Made by a program: the position numbers and the translations under genes. The notes beneath the pieces were generated by a model. It was not told the DNA's origin. It searched no databases and was given only the letters and a program-made list of their open reading frames with translations. From positions 110,442 through 174,441 of the forward strand of contig JAFRCN010000004.1 of assembly GCA_017404335.1 (NCBI GenBank): a stretch of 64,000 bases of DNA. The letters are read 5' to 3'. The stretch comes from Candidatus Saccharimonadota bacterium (GTDB lineage: Bacteria; Patescibacteriota; Saccharimonadia; Saccharimonadales; Saccharimonadaceae). Below, one piece after another: positions 51,453 to 60,702 of the stretch (position 1 is the stretch's first letter; every line of letters starts with the position of its first letter).

Positions 51453-52301
51453 TTAGGAGTTGTGTTCGAGATACTCGCGTTCACGCCAAGCATACCAATG
51501 ATTTTTCAGTATAAGCGTATACATAACGATCAGCGCCGTGAAAAACCCTTCGTTGTCGAAATGGACTATTTTCCTCACGGACAGATAGTCGGTCGTCCAC
51601 ATTTCGCTTGCGAAATAGAGGTTTTTGTTATTGTTGCCACAGATGCGCATTTCTTCTAAGTCACGTTCACTCACTGCGTTGCTCTTCGAAGATATTCTAG
51701 GTGGCTTGCCGGTTGCGTCATACGCTAGCGCGATAAAAATAGCCGAAACTTTGTCGGCCAGGTAGAGCATCTTGCCTATTTCTGTACTTTTCGTTTCCAT
51801 CTCTGTCAGAAGCTTCTTTACGTTTTTCTCGAAATTAGCTTCGTAGGTGGGAGAAAAGTTTGAAAAATTATTTTGGTACTTATGCTCTGCCTGTATCTTA
51901 GCCACTTCGTCTCGATTGCCGTTGTCTGGCTGGTCCCCTATCAGATTCTCTGGTAAATCATGCCGTCCGACGGCTTCTATGATTTCCCGATACGAATAAC
52001 CTCCTGGAATATTATTGCGTTCTAAATCTGGTCCATAGAGATATGAAAGCGCACGATCCAATATAGCTCGCATGAGATTCGTATGGGCGCCAGTGGACTC
52101 ATATGCGTCGCTATCTTCGGTCAGCCCATATAGGTAATTATAGGAACGTAACACGAAGGCGTTCTTGGCGTATTCTTCGAGCTGTACAACTAATTGAGCG
52201 ATTACTGCAGCGTCCGGTATGGACCACATTTTGGCGTTGATGCTTCTTTCTTGGGACATAATACGGTGATACTCTGGGATAACAAAATAATTAAGATTCA
52301 C
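51453..52301 (-). CDS. HD-domain metal-dependent hydrolase, substrate unknown
   Basis: 282 residues from the GTG at 52301, chosen because AGGAGG lies 7-8 nt upstream; a longer ATG start at 52373 would place the promoter region (TTGCAA...TTAAAAT) inside the gene. Metal-ligand candidates are GAHTN (His ~72), GRHDLPE (His-Asp ~113-114) and YLADK (Asp ~182), the H...HD...D pattern of the HD superfamily, which includes nucleotidases and dNTP hydrolases. Neighbouring thyA makes a nucleotide role plausible, but this is inference. Confidence 0.7.
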   Translation of the reverse strand: MNLNYFVIPEYHRIMSQERSINAKMWSIPDAAVIAQLVVQLEEYAKNAFVLRSYNYLYGLTEDSDAYESTGAHTNLMRAILDRALSYLYGPDLERNNIPGGYSYREIIEAVGRHDLPENLIGDQPDNGNRDEVAKIQAEHKYQNNFSNFSPTYEANFEKNVKKLLTEMETKSTEIGKMLYLADKVSAIFIALAYDATGKPPRISSKSNAVSERDLEEMRICGNNNKNLYFASEMWTTDYLSVRKIVHFDNEGFFTALIVMYTLILKNHWYAWREREYLEHNS

Positions 52302-52448
52302 ATAATCCCTCCTAACAAAAAATGTAAATGTGCGCCCTGAATATATTTTAACAGAATTTTGCAAATATTTCAATGCTATATTGACATTTTAGCTTAAGTA
52401 TGATATAATAAAGTTATAGTGGTCATATAATGGCTCGAAGGAGTTTTA

Positions 52449-53108
52449 ATGGGTAAAAGTGATAAAAAATGCGGGGTTTTGATTGTTCTCACGGTTTTTG
52501 GTCTATTTTTGGCTGGGCTTTTTGGTTTATTCTTTGAGATGCCGAGACTTTATAAGACTGAGATGAGCCTGGATTTTCATAAATCTGAGTTGTCTTCGAA
52601 CGAATTCGAGAAAATTTCTCTTGAAAAAACTGAGATAAAAGAGGTGGCGTCGAAACGAACGCCGGCGAAAGTGGTTTATGCTTCGTCTAATTATAGTACC
52701 TCTGTAAATCAGGGGAATTGGAATCATATATCGGTGGCGGGACGAAATTTGGGTGTTACGGAGGTTTCTAGTTTGGTCGTGAATCCGGGTAACGCAACGA
52801 TGAAATTTCGAAAGATGATTTATGGACATAATTCGGCGGGGATTTTCGGTAATTTGCAGAGTCTCGGGGTAGGTTCGGTCTTTTCGGTGGAATTAAACGG
52901 CGTAACGACAAATTATCGAGTATCGGAGAAGGTTACTTTTGAGAAAGCGTCGAGTACGACTTTAAGAGTCAATGGCCAAACTTATACGATGGATGCTTTG
53001 ACGCGAAATGCGAAGGGGCATGGTTTGATGCTTCTGACCTGCGCGGGGCAGGGTCTCGTGGGCGGAGATGCGACGCATCGCCTCGCGGTGTTTGCTGACG
53101 CAATCTAG
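52449..53108 (+). CDS. Sortase (second copy)
   Basis: 219 residues. A membrane anchor (~10-30) is followed by a linker and a sortase domain with KMIYGHNSAGIFG (His), LMLLTCAGQ (Cys) and ATHRLAVFAD (Arg). It is only distantly similar to the sortase after secY, suggesting different substrates. Its own -10 (GATATAAT near 52401) and a GGAG Shine-Dalgarno precede it. The CotH gene follows 21 nt downstream. Confidence 0.85.
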   Translation: MGKSDKKCGVLIVLTVFGLFLAGLFGLFFEMPRLYKTEMSLDFHKSELSSNEFEKISLEKTEIKEVASKRTPAKVVYASSNYSTSVNQGNWNHISVAGRNLGVTEVSSLVVNPGNATMKFRKMIYGHNSAGIFGNLQSLGVGSVFSVELNGVTTNYRVSEKVTFEKASSTTLRVNGQTYTMDALTRNAKGHGLMLLTCAGQGLVGGDATHRLAVFADAI

Positions 53109-53117
53109 GTTTTATGT

Positions 53118-53129
53118 TAAAATGGGGGT
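53118..53129 (+). promoter_or_regulatory. Leaderless promoter of the CotH gene
   Basis: TGTTAAAAT with TAAAAT at 53118-53123, 6 nt before the ATG at 53130. Confidence 0.65.
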
Positions 53130-54440
53130 ATGTTGAAGCGAAAGCTAGTTTTGGTAGCTTTTTGGGTATTAACTTCGACGGTGCTCGGGCTAGTTTTTGG
53201 GGTGTTTTTGGCGGAAAAAGATTTAAGTGCGGTGTATAAAAGAGCGGAAGTAGCGAAAAATGAGGGTCTACCGAAACTAGAGATTACGCTAGGCGAGACG
53301 ACGCTTAGCGAGGTATTGTCGAAGAGCAAATACGAGAGATATGGGGCTTCGGAGGTTGTATTAAAGAATAAGGGTGAGGAGATTTCGCTTGGCTCAGGGG
53401 AGCTAAAGGGGAGAGGGAATTCGACTTGGGGGCTAGAAAAAAGTCCGTTTCAGATAAAATTAGATAAAAAAGCGGATATTTTAGGGCTCGGCGAGAGGAA
53501 AAAATGGGTGCTTCTCGCGAATTATTTCGACGAGGCGGCTGGGCTTCGGAACGATTTTGCGTTTAAGTTGGCGGAAGTTTTAGGGGAGAAATATGCGGAA
53601 AAGGGGGAGTTTGTGGAGCTTTATGTAAATGATCAATACGAAGGGCTGTATTATCTAGTGAGAAAAATTGAAATTGGTAAGAATTCGGTTGATATACGGG
53701 GCCCGGGGGCGGTTTTAGCGGAGTTTGACTCATTACACGGCAGTTGGGAAGATTATGCTTTGTCGGAGAATGGGTCATTATTCGTGTTCAAAGATGCTGT
53801 ATCGGAAAAAGATGAGGAAAAATTCCTGGAAGCTAAACAGGAATTTTTGAAGAGAATTAGCGAATTCGAGCGGGCAGTGTTAGATAAGCATTATAAAAAG
53901 GCGGAGGAGCTTGTGGACTTTACTTCTTTGGCTGAATATTACCTCGTAAATGAATTTTCGGTAAATCCAGATGGTTATTCTTCGAGCTATTATTTTTATA
54001 CGGATGGCGGGGGGGACAAAATTAATGTTGGGCCGGTGTGGGATTTTGACTTCGCTTTTGCAAATCGGAGATGGGTCTGGAAGAGAATCGAGGATTTTTA
54101 TTCACCAGAGAAGACAATGGTACGGTCGGAGGATGTGCTAGCTGATTTGCCGATGTCGGGGATGATTTATCGATTAATGGACTATCCGGTTTTTCGAGCG
54201 GAGGTTTGGCGGGTTTATCAAGAAAAAATGGCTGGGAAGGCTGAGGAGCTTCTAGAATACTTTGACGAGAAAAAGGAGGAAATAGCTCGGGCGGCGTATT
54301 CGGACCGGGCGAGGTATTACTCTAACTATAATCAGACTTTCGAAGAGGCGACTAGCGAACTTAGGGAATACGTCCGACGGAGATTAGAATATTTTGAAAA
54401 AGTCTATGTTTTGCCGACTGACATAAAAATAATGTGGTAA
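53130..54440 (+). CDS. CotH-family kinase-like surface protein
   Basis: 436 residues. An N-terminal membrane anchor (~6-28) precedes a CotH domain: KGRGNSTWGLEKSPFQIKL (~90-108), LLANYFDEAAGLRNDFAFKLA, VELYVNDQYEGLYYLVRKIEIG and GPVWDFDFAFAN (metal-binding). CotH proteins are atypical kinases that phosphorylate secreted proteins in spore formers. Outside spore formers the target is unknown. The stop TAA is part of the potA -10 box. Confidence 0.85.
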   Translation: MLKRKLVLVAFWVLTSTVLGLVFGVFLAEKDLSAVYKRAEVAKNEGLPKLEITLGETTLSEVLSKSKYERYGASEVVLKNKGEEISLGSGELKGRGNSTWGLEKSPFQIKLDKKADILGLGERKKWVLLANYFDEAAGLRNDFAFKLAEVLGEKYAEKGEFVELYVNDQYEGLYYLVRKIEIGKNSVDIRGPGAVLAEFDSLHGSWEDYALSENGSLFVFKDAVSEKDEEKFLEAKQEFLKRISEFERAVLDKHYKKAEELVDFTSLAEYYLVNEFSVNPDGYSSSYYFYTDGGGDKINVGPVWDFDFAFANRRWVWKRIEDFYSPEKTMVRSEDVLADLPMSGMIYRLMDYPVFRAEVWRVYQEKMAGKAEELLEYFDEKKEEIARAAYSDRARYYSNYNQTFEEATSELREYVRRRLEYFEKVYVLPTDIKIMW

Positions 54441-54451
54441 AATGAAAGTAT
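54438..54451 (+). promoter_or_regulatory. Promoter of potABCD inside the cotH stop
   Basis: TGGTAAAAT; TAAAAT at 54438-54443 begins with the cotH stop codon (54438-54440). The potA ATG is 8 nt later, with a second ATG 3 nt further on. Confidence 0.65.
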
Positions 54452-55264
54452 ATGATGGAGGAAAGTGGTGAGAGCCGAAAGGTATTAGTTAGGCTCGAAA
54501 ATGTCGATAAGGCGTTTGGGAAGAAGTATATTATTCGAAACCTTAATCTCGACGTTTACGATGGTGAGTTTTTGACGCTCCTTGGCCCTTCGGGCTGCGG
54601 GAAAACTACGGTTTTAAGGTTAGTGTCTGGATTGGAAGACGCTACGGCTGGAACGATTTATTTAGACGGGAAGGATGTTACTGATGTGCCGGCTTCGAAA
54701 AGGGAGGTCAATACGATTTTTCAGAACTTTGCGCTTTTTCCGCATTTAACTACCTGGGAGAATATTAATTTCGGACTTAAAATGAAAAAAATTCCGAAGA
54801 AGGAAGCTGAAAAACGGATACGCTCGGCGATTTCTCTAGTGAAGCTAAATGGGTTTGAGGATCGACTTCCTTCGCAACTTTCGGGCGGACAACAGCAACG
54901 CGTAGCGATTGCGCGCGGAATCGTGATGAACCATAAAGTGTTGTTACTTGACGAGTCGCTGGCATCTTTGGATTTAAAACTAAAAAGAGAAATGCAGTTC
55001 GAGCTGAAGAAATTACAGGAAAAACTCAAGATGACATTTCTTTATGTCACGCATGACCAAGACGAGGCTTTGACGATGTCGGACAGGATTGCGATAATGA
55101 AAGCCGGTAAGATCGTGCAAATTGGAACGCCGGACGAGATTTATGACCATCCGAAAAATGATTTTGTGAAGAGTTTTATTTCGGATATTGAGTTGATTAA
55201 TTATAAGAAGACTCGTAAAGAACGCGAGGCAGGAAAGAATAATGAAAAAGAGGGTAAAGCCTAG
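54452..55264 (+). CDS. potA: Spermidine/putrescine ABC transporter ATPase
   Basis: 270 residues. Walker A GPSGCGKTT (~44-52), FQNFALFPHLTTWENINFGL, signature LSGGQQQR and Walker B VLLLDESL are present; DESL rather than DEPL is a variant. The C-terminal regulatory OB domain of long PotA proteins is missing (E. coli 378 residues). It powers polyamine uptake with PotBCD and overlaps potB by 23 bp. Confidence 0.9.
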   Translation: MMEESGESRKVLVRLENVDKAFGKKYIIRNLNLDVYDGEFLTLLGPSGCGKTTVLRLVSGLEDATAGTIYLDGKDVTDVPASKREVNTIFQNFALFPHLTTWENINFGLKMKKIPKKEAEKRIRSAISLVKLNGFEDRLPSQLSGGQQQRVAIARGIVMNHKVLLLDESLASLDLKLKREMQFELKKLQEKLKMTFLYVTHDQDEALTMSDRIAIMKAGKIVQIGTPDEIYDHPKNDFVKSFISDIELINYKKTRKEREAGKNNEKEGKA

Positions 55265-56108
55265 CCTTTTTCGCGCGGTGGTGACGCTTCCGGCGATTAT
55301 TTATTGTCTAGGGCTAATTCTTTTACCGATTTTGTATGTATTTTTCTTGAGTTTTCTGACTTCTGATTCTTATGGCGGATATACGTATGATTTTACACTG
55401 AATAATTACGTGGAGATTTTTGAGCCGACCTATATTGTGATGTTTCTGAAATCTTCGGCGATTGCGCTTCTGGTAACTTTTTTGACGCTTCTCATTTCTT
55501 ATCCATTTGCGATATTTTTGATGGATAAAACTGAGAAAAAGCAAAATTTTTTGATTAAACTCGTGATGATTCCATTTCTCACGAATTCTTTGATTAGAAC
55601 TTTTGGATGGGTGATTTTGCTTCGAAAAAATGGTTTGATAAACACTGGACTGATGTCTACGGGCTTGATTTCATCGCCACTTGCTTTAATGTATAATACT
55701 TTTGGGATTGTGATTGGTTTAACTTACACTTTGCTTCCGTTTATGATTTTGCCGGTTTATTCGGCGGTTTCGAAAGTCGACCGCAATTTGATTTCGGCGG
55801 CAAAAGACCTCGGCGCGTCGAAATGGAAAGTATTTAAGGAAGTTTATCTTCCGCTTACGCTTTCGGGTGCGTTTAACGGAAGCTTGATGGTGTTTATTCC
55901 AGCGATTGGGTATTTCTTCATTGCGGATATTTTGGGAGGAGGAAAAGTGATGATTATTGGCGATTTAATTCGTAATCAATTTCTTTCCGCGAGGAATTGG
56001 CCGTTCGGGGCGGCACTTTCGATATTCTTGTTATTGTTCACGCTTTTACTTTTGAAACTTTATCGCAAAATTGGAGGGCGACTAGATGAACTAGGAGGAG
56101 GAATATGA
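55242..56108 (+). CDS. potB: Polyamine ABC transporter permease PotB
   Basis: 288 residues with six membrane helices. The EAA coupling loop reads ISAAKDLGASKWKVFKEVYLPLTLSG. TNSLIRTFGWVILL is typical of PotB. It forms the membrane channel with PotC. Start and stop overlap potA and potC, so the operon is tightly coupled. Confidence 0.9.
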   Translation: MKKRVKPSLFRAVVTLPAIIYCLGLILLPILYVFFLSFLTSDSYGGYTYDFTLNNYVEIFEPTYIVMFLKSSAIALLVTFLTLLISYPFAIFLMDKTEKKQNFLIKLVMIPFLTNSLIRTFGWVILLRKNGLINTGLMSTGLISSPLALMYNTFGIVIGLTYTLLPFMILPVYSAVSKVDRNLISAAKDLGASKWKVFKEVYLPLTLSGAFNGSLMVFIPAIGYFFIADILGGGKVMIIGDLIRNQFLSARNWPFGAALSIFLLLFTLLLLKLYRKIGGRLDELGGGI

Positions 56109-56902
56109 GGAAAATTCGCCGGAAGAAACACTTTTATCTCAGAAACCTTTTTATAATTTTGGTTTTTGTTTTCTTATTTTTGCCAATTGCAGTTTTGGTA
56201 CTTTATTCGTTTAATACTTCGAAAATGAATATTCTATTTGAAGGTTTTACGGTTGAATGGTACGCGAAACTATTTGAAAACGCGAATTTAATCGATGCCT
56301 TTAAAAACACTATTATTATAGCGGTGATTTCGACGATCGTTTCGACTATTCTCGGGACGCTTTCGGCGATTGGGTTGAAAAAGTATAATTTTCCGGGGAA
56401 GGGATTCATCGATAAACTAATATATATTCCAATTGTGATGCCGGAGATTGTTCTAGGGATTGCTCTGCTTTCGGGCTTTACGTTAGTAAAGCTAAAACTC
56501 GGATTGTTTTCGGTTTTGCTTTCACATATTGCTTTTTCGGTACCATTTGTAATTACAAGTGTGCGTTCAAGTCTCGATACTTTGCCGAAAGATTTTGAAG
56601 AGGCGGCGGAAGATCTTGGCGCGGGAAAATTTAAAACGCTGTTTTACGTTACTTTGCCGCTACTAAAGCCGGGGATTGTGTCGGGAGCTTTGCTCGCGTT
56701 TACGCTTAGTTTAGACGACGTAATTATTTCGTTCTTTACGGCTGGGCCAGGGACGAATACACTTCCGCTATATATTTATTCGGTGATTAAGACGGGAATC
56801 ACACCAGATGTGAATGCCCTTACTACTTTGATGCTGGTCGCTACTTCTGTTATCTTGACGGTTTCTGCGCTTTATCAAACGAGAAAGTTGAGGAAACTAT
56901 GA
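56105..56902 (+). CDS. potC: Polyamine ABC transporter permease PotC
   Basis: 265 residues, six helices. The EAA loop is FEEAAEDLGAGKFKTLFYVTLPLLKPGIVSGALLAF and IPIVMPEIVLGIALL is a PotC-type segment. Overlaps of 4 bp with potB and potD mark one operon. Confidence 0.9.
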   Translation: MRKIRRKKHFYLRNLFIILVFVFLFLPIAVLVLYSFNTSKMNILFEGFTVEWYAKLFENANLIDAFKNTIIIAVISTIVSTILGTLSAIGLKKYNFPGKGFIDKLIYIPIVMPEIVLGIALLSGFTLVKLKLGLFSVLLSHIAFSVPFVITSVRSSLDTLPKDFEEAAEDLGAGKFKTLFYVTLPLLKPGIVSGALLAFTLSLDDVIISFFTAGPGTNTLPLYIYSVIKTGITPDVNALTTLMLVATSVILTVSALYQTRKLRKL

Positions 56903-57930
56903 AAGAGAAAAACATATTGGTTGTGGCTGTTTTGGGGATTGTTCTCGCCTGTGGACTATACTTTGCGTTTAGCACGCGTTCGGAAAGGAGTTTTAAAAAC
57001 GGCGAAGTGAACGTGCTCAACTGGACTAGCTATATTCCGGATGACGTGATTTCGGATTTTGAAAAGGAATTCGGGATACGAGTTAATTACGGGACTTATT
57101 CTTCTAATGAAGAGCTTCTCGCTAAGCTTTCGTCTTCGAATGAAGGGGCTTATGATTTAGTTTTTCCGAGCGATTATATGGTTGAGCTTTTAATTCAGCG
57201 CGGAATGCTGGAGAAGATGGATAAAGAAAGGCTGAGGAATTTTTCAAACATAGATAGTTTGTTTTTAAATCAGGATTATGATTCATCAAATGAATATTCG
57301 TTGCCTTTTCTTCTGGCTTATGCGGAATTGATTTACGATGCGTCGAAAATTAGAAAACCGATATCTTCTTATCGCGACTTAATAAATAAAGATTACCGTA
57401 ATAATATTATTTTAATAAATGACCAGAGAATTATTATCGGGTCGGCACTTCTAGCTACTGGTGCAGAAATGAATTCGGTGAAAGACGAGGAGTTAGAGAT
57501 GGCTTTAAAGTTTTTTGAAGAATTAAAGCCAAATATCAAAGCCTTTGATTCGGATTCGCCGAAGACTTTTCTGATTACGAAAGAGGCAGAGATTGGCTTA
57601 ATTTGGAACGCGGAGGCAACGCTCGCGAAAAATGAAAACCCGAATTTAAAAACGGTCTTTCCGAAAGAAGGTTTTGCGATTTCGATGGATAATTATTGTA
57701 TACCGAAGAACTCGAAAAATCGAGCTAACGCATATAGGTTGATTGACTTTCTGCTTCGGGAGGATATTTCGGCGCGCATTGTAGAGGAGTACCCGTACAT
57801 TTCTCCGAATAACGGCTTGATTTCTGAGAATGAAGCGGAAATCCAAGAAATTTTAGAAAATGGCAGTTATGTCGAGAACGTTGGAGTTGACATCAAAAAA
57901 CTCGACCGACTTTGGGCGAGATTTAAATAG
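56899..57930 (+). CDS. potD: Polyamine-binding protein PotD
   Basis: 343 residues. An N-terminal hydrophobic segment ends in VLACG, a weak lipobox, so it may be a lipoprotein. VLNWTSYIPDDVISDFEKEFGIRVNYGTYSSNEELLAKL is the PotD start of the mature protein, and PSDYMVELLIQRGMLEKMD contributes to substrate binding. CPR bacteria usually cannot make polyamines, so uptake is likely important (inference). Confidence 0.92.
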   Translation: MKEKNILVVAVLGIVLACGLYFAFSTRSERSFKNGEVNVLNWTSYIPDDVISDFEKEFGIRVNYGTYSSNEELLAKLSSSNEGAYDLVFPSDYMVELLIQRGMLEKMDKERLRNFSNIDSLFLNQDYDSSNEYSLPFLLAYAELIYDASKIRKPISSYRDLINKDYRNNIILINDQRIIIGSALLATGAEMNSVKDEELEMALKFFEELKPNIKAFDSDSPKTFLITKEAEIGLIWNAEATLAKNENPNLKTVFPKEGFAISMDNYCIPKNSKNRANAYRLIDFLLREDISARIVEEYPYISPNNGLISENEAEIQEILENGSYVENVGVDIKKLDRLWARFK

Positions 57931-57934
57931 ATTA

Positions 57935-57973
57935 CGTGGTCGACCATTTCGCTAAAGCGAAAGGTCGTCCACG
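57935..57973. repeat. Hairpin repeat with TTTCGC-TAAA-GCGAAA core
   Basis: CGTGG/CCACG, CGACC/GGTCG and TTTCGC/GCGAAA stems stack around TAAA, with TCGGGCG just after. The core and trailing CGGGCG recur at 62564. It lies between potD and tRNA-Ala and may terminate both without a strong T tract. Confidence 0.7.
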
Positions 57974-58002
57974 GTCGGGCGTTTTGAAATAATCTTTCTC
58001 TG

Positions 58003-58079
58003 TGGTGGAGCATATGAGACTCAAACTCATGACCTCTTCGATGCCATCGAAGCGCTCTAATCAACTGAGCTAATGCCCC
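58003..58079 (-). tRNA. tRNA-Ala (anticodon GGC)
   Basis: 77 nt with encoded CCA. Acceptor GGGGCAT/ATGCTCC has the G3-U70 pair. Anticodon stem CTTCG/CGAAG encloses ATGGCAT, giving GGC, which reads GCC/GCU. D-arm TAGCTCAGTTGATTAGAGC and T-arm are normal. A TAAAAT box on the minus strand starts 9 nt upstream. Confidence 0.95.
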
Positions 58080-58088
58080 GCTGGTTTT

Positions 58089-58119
58089 ATTTTAGCACGA
58101 ATTATGCTAAAATGAAAGT
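58089..58119. promoter_or_regulatory. Back-to-back promoters: tRNA-Ala (-) and trpS (+)
   Basis: ATTTTAGCA (58089-58097) and TGCTAAAAT (58105-58113) are inverted copies 7 nt apart, giving divergent extended -10 boxes. The plus-strand box is 6 nt before the trpS ATG (leaderless); the minus-strand one is 9 nt before the tRNA. Confidence 0.75.
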
Positions 58120-59130
58120 ATGAAAACGATTTTAACGGGAATTCGGTCGAATTCGGTTTTAACTTTGGGAAACTACTTGGGGGCGCTTCTTCCGATGGTA
58201 CGACTCGCAAATAAATACTCTGCGGAATATACTGTAAATATTTTTGTGCCGGATTTGCATTCGATTATTTCGGAAGTGGACGGGGATTTACGGGAGAACA
58301 TTGTCCGAACGGTGAAGTATTATCTTGCAGCAGGTCTCTTGGTGAACAAGAATGTGCATATTTATCGACAATCTTTTGTTCCGGCGCATTCGGAGCTTTG
58401 TTGGATTTTAGATTGCGTGGCGACGATGGGTGAGACTTCGCGGATGATTCAATATAAGGAAAAGTCGAAGGGCCAGGAGAGTTGCAATGTCGGGATATTT
58501 AACTATCCGATTTTGATGGCGGCAGATATATTATTGTATGATGCAACTTATGTGCCGATTGGCGAAGATCAGTTCCAGCATATCGAGCTGGCGCGGAATC
58601 TGGCGATGCGGTTTAATAATCGGTTCGGCGAGGTGTTTACCATACCGGCTTCAACGGCGGAGCAAGTTAAATTCATGGGAGTTTCTGAAGGAATTAGAAT
58701 TCGGGATTTACTAAATCCGGAGAAGAAAATGTCGAAGTCGACAGTGGCGGACGGGTCGAAAATTATGCTTTCGGATAGCCCGGAACGAGCGCGAAAGAAA
58801 ATCATGGGGGCGACGACGGATTCGCTCGGGCGAATTAAGTTCGATATGTTTGCACAGCCGGGGATTTCAAATTTACTACAAATTGAGGCGTTAATTTCTG
58901 GTGTACCTTTGCAGGACGTTATTTCGACTTGGGCGGGCGAGACGAAATATGGCGATTTGAAGAAAAAAGTTGGGGAGAGTGTTGCGGGAGAACTCGCTAC
59001 CTTCCAGGAAAAACTCGCGAAGATATCGGATGAAGAAGTCTTAGGGCTATTTGAAGAGGGGGAAGAATATGCGAATGATGTGGCAAACAAGAAACTTTTT
59101 GAGGTGCAGAAAGCGTTTGGTCTAAGATGA
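58120..59130 (+). CDS. trpS: Tryptophanyl-tRNA synthetase
   Basis: 336 residues, class I. The HIGH equivalent lies in SNSVLTLGNYLGAL (~10-23) and KMSKS in PEKKMSKSTVADGSK (~204-208). MAADILLYDATYVPIGEDQFQHIELARNLA is the Trp-binding region. It charges tRNA-Trp. It overlaps the next gene by ATGA. Confidence 0.96.
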   Translation: MKTILTGIRSNSVLTLGNYLGALLPMVRLANKYSAEYTVNIFVPDLHSIISEVDGDLRENIVRTVKYYLAAGLLVNKNVHIYRQSFVPAHSELCWILDCVATMGETSRMIQYKEKSKGQESCNVGIFNYPILMAADILLYDATYVPIGEDQFQHIELARNLAMRFNNRFGEVFTIPASTAEQVKFMGVSEGIRIRDLLNPEKKMSKSTVADGSKIMLSDSPERARKKIMGATTDSLGRIKFDMFAQPGISNLLQIEALISGVPLQDVISTWAGETKYGDLKKKVGESVAGELATFQEKLAKISDEEVLGLFEEGEEYANDVANKKLFEVQKAFGLR

Positions 59131-60041
59131 TTCGGACTGGGAAAAAGTTTAGTAAGCCGGAGATGTCACGGGTGATTAATGGTGATACGGTTTTAAAGGA
59201 AGAGGAAAAGCCGGCTGAGAAAAAACGGCTAGATTTAATGATGGTCGAGATTTATAAAAGTTATAATCGTTCGACTTTACAAAAGTTCATCGAAGAAGGT
59301 TTCGTTACGGTGGATGGGGAATTGGCGAAGAAGCCGAATCAAAAATTTCTAGATGGGGTTAAAATTGAGCTAAAAGTACCGGAGGAGCTGAAAAACGCTG
59401 ACATCCAGCCGGAAATTTTGTTCGAAAATGATGAGGTTTTAGTGGTGAATAAGCCAGCGGGGTTACTGTCGGAGCCACGCGGGGAGTTTTGTCCGGAGAG
59501 GACTTTGGCGGATTTTGGGTTGATTTGTCATCGGCTGGATAGGGATACCTCGGGAGTAATGATTTTGGCGAAAAGCCCGAAGGTACAGAGCTATTTAAAG
59601 CGGCAATTTTTAAATCGGACGGTGCATAAAACTTACTTCGCGATTGTCGAAGGGCGACCGAAGTTAGACGAGGCGCGGATTGACCTGCCGATTATTCGGG
59701 ATTTGAAACGACCGACGACGTTTCGGGTTGACGCAAACGGAAAAGAATCCGAGACGTATTATCGAGTATTGAAAACTAACGGAGATTTATCTCTTGTGGA
59801 GCTCCGTCCGACGACGGGACGGACACATCAGCTTCGGGTGCATATGAAGTATCTCGGGCATCCGATTTTGGGTGACGTCGTCTACGGAAATCCGGATGAG
59901 AGATTGTTTTTACATGCCGGGAGGTTAGAAATAAATCTACCGGACGGAGAAAAACGGGTTTTCGAGGCGAAATTGCCGGAAGAATTTGAGGTAAAGTTGA
60001 ATAATGCAGGCGCGTCGGAAATTACCGTAAAACAGGGGTAA
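59127..60041 (+). CDS. RluA-family pseudouridine synthase with S4 domain
   Basis: 304 residues. An S4 RNA-binding domain (~35-85) precedes the RluA catalytic domain; the catalytic Asp lies in CHRLDRDTSGVMILAK (~148). RTHQLRVHMKYLGHPILGDVVYG is the C-terminal signature. Likely an rRNA enzyme of the RluD/RluB-like group; the exact uridine is not assignable. Confidence 0.9.
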   Translation: MIRTGKKFSKPEMSRVINGDTVLKEEEKPAEKKRLDLMMVEIYKSYNRSTLQKFIEEGFVTVDGELAKKPNQKFLDGVKIELKVPEELKNADIQPEILFENDEVLVVNKPAGLLSEPRGEFCPERTLADFGLICHRLDRDTSGVMILAKSPKVQSYLKRQFLNRTVHKTYFAIVEGRPKLDEARIDLPIIRDLKRPTTFRVDANGKESETYYRVLKTNGDLSLVELRPTTGRTHQLRVHMKYLGHPILGDVVYGNPDERLFLHAGRLEINLPDGEKRVFEAKLPEEFEVKLNNAGASEITVKQG

Positions 60042-60042
60042 A

Positions 60043-60702
60043 ATGTTTTTTGATGATATAAACGAGATACCTAAAATCGCGAGCCGAGTGGGGACGGCGA
60101 TTTTTGTCGTACCTCAGGGTTTAGAGGTTAAAATTCCTGGGGCTTTGACGGTACGGCCGGAAGAAAAAAGCGTAATTACGATAGAGCAGGTGAGGGAAAT
60201 TATTTCACTTTTGGCGGTAAAACAGACTACAGAACGGTATATTATTATTCGCCCAGCGGAAGCGATGAACCCGGAGGCAGCGAATGCTTTTTTAAAAAAC
60301 CTGGAGGAGCCGAAAGAGAAGGTCCACTTTGTTTTAATCACCGATGCGCCTTCGTCGCTTCTTTCGACTATCTTAAGTCGGGCGGAAATCTATTTTTTGA
60401 AACAAAAAGTAGATTTTCGGGAAATCTCGGCGGAGACGAAGACAAAAGATTTAGCCAAAAGGTTAATGACGGCGAAACCGGCGGAACTTCCGGCGCTGGC
60501 GGAGGAAGTCGCGAAGAAAAAAGATGGAGTTAGAGGATATGCGTTAGATGTAGTTGGGGTGGCGATTGAAATGCTTTATAAATCGTATTTCTTAACTTCG
60601 AAAGAAGTATTTTTAACTAAACTACCGAAATTTTTGAAATTATATGAGAACTTGGCGCGGAACGGGCACGTTAAGTTGCAAATTGTCAGTTGTTTATGCT
60701 AA
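60043..60702 (+). CDS. Short DNA polymerase III delta'-like clamp-loader protein
   Basis: 219 residues. MNPEAANAFLKNLEEPKEKVHFVLITDAPSSLLSTILSRAEIYFL is the sensor/SRC-type segment of delta' and gamma/tau subunits, with SRAE in place of SRCQ. No Walker A is present, and the N-terminal AAA+ part is reduced compared with E. coli delta' (334). It probably helps load the sliding clamp. The stop overlaps the TPR gene's -10 box. Confidence 0.72.
   Translation: MFFDDINEIPKIASRVGTAIFVVPQGLEVKIPGALTVRPEEKSVITIEQVREIISLLAVKQTTERYIIIRPAEAMNPEAANAFLKNLEEPKEKVHFVLITDAPSSLLSTILSRAEIYFLKQKVDFREISAETKTKDLAKRLMTAKPAELPALAEEVAKKKDGVRGYALDVVGVAIEMLYKSYFLTSKEVFLTKLPKFLKLYENLARNGHVKLQIVSCLC

Noticed and set aside
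52302..52373. Longer ATG start of the HD gene
   Set aside because: The region holds promoter-like sequence, and AGGAGG is placed for the GTG at 52301.
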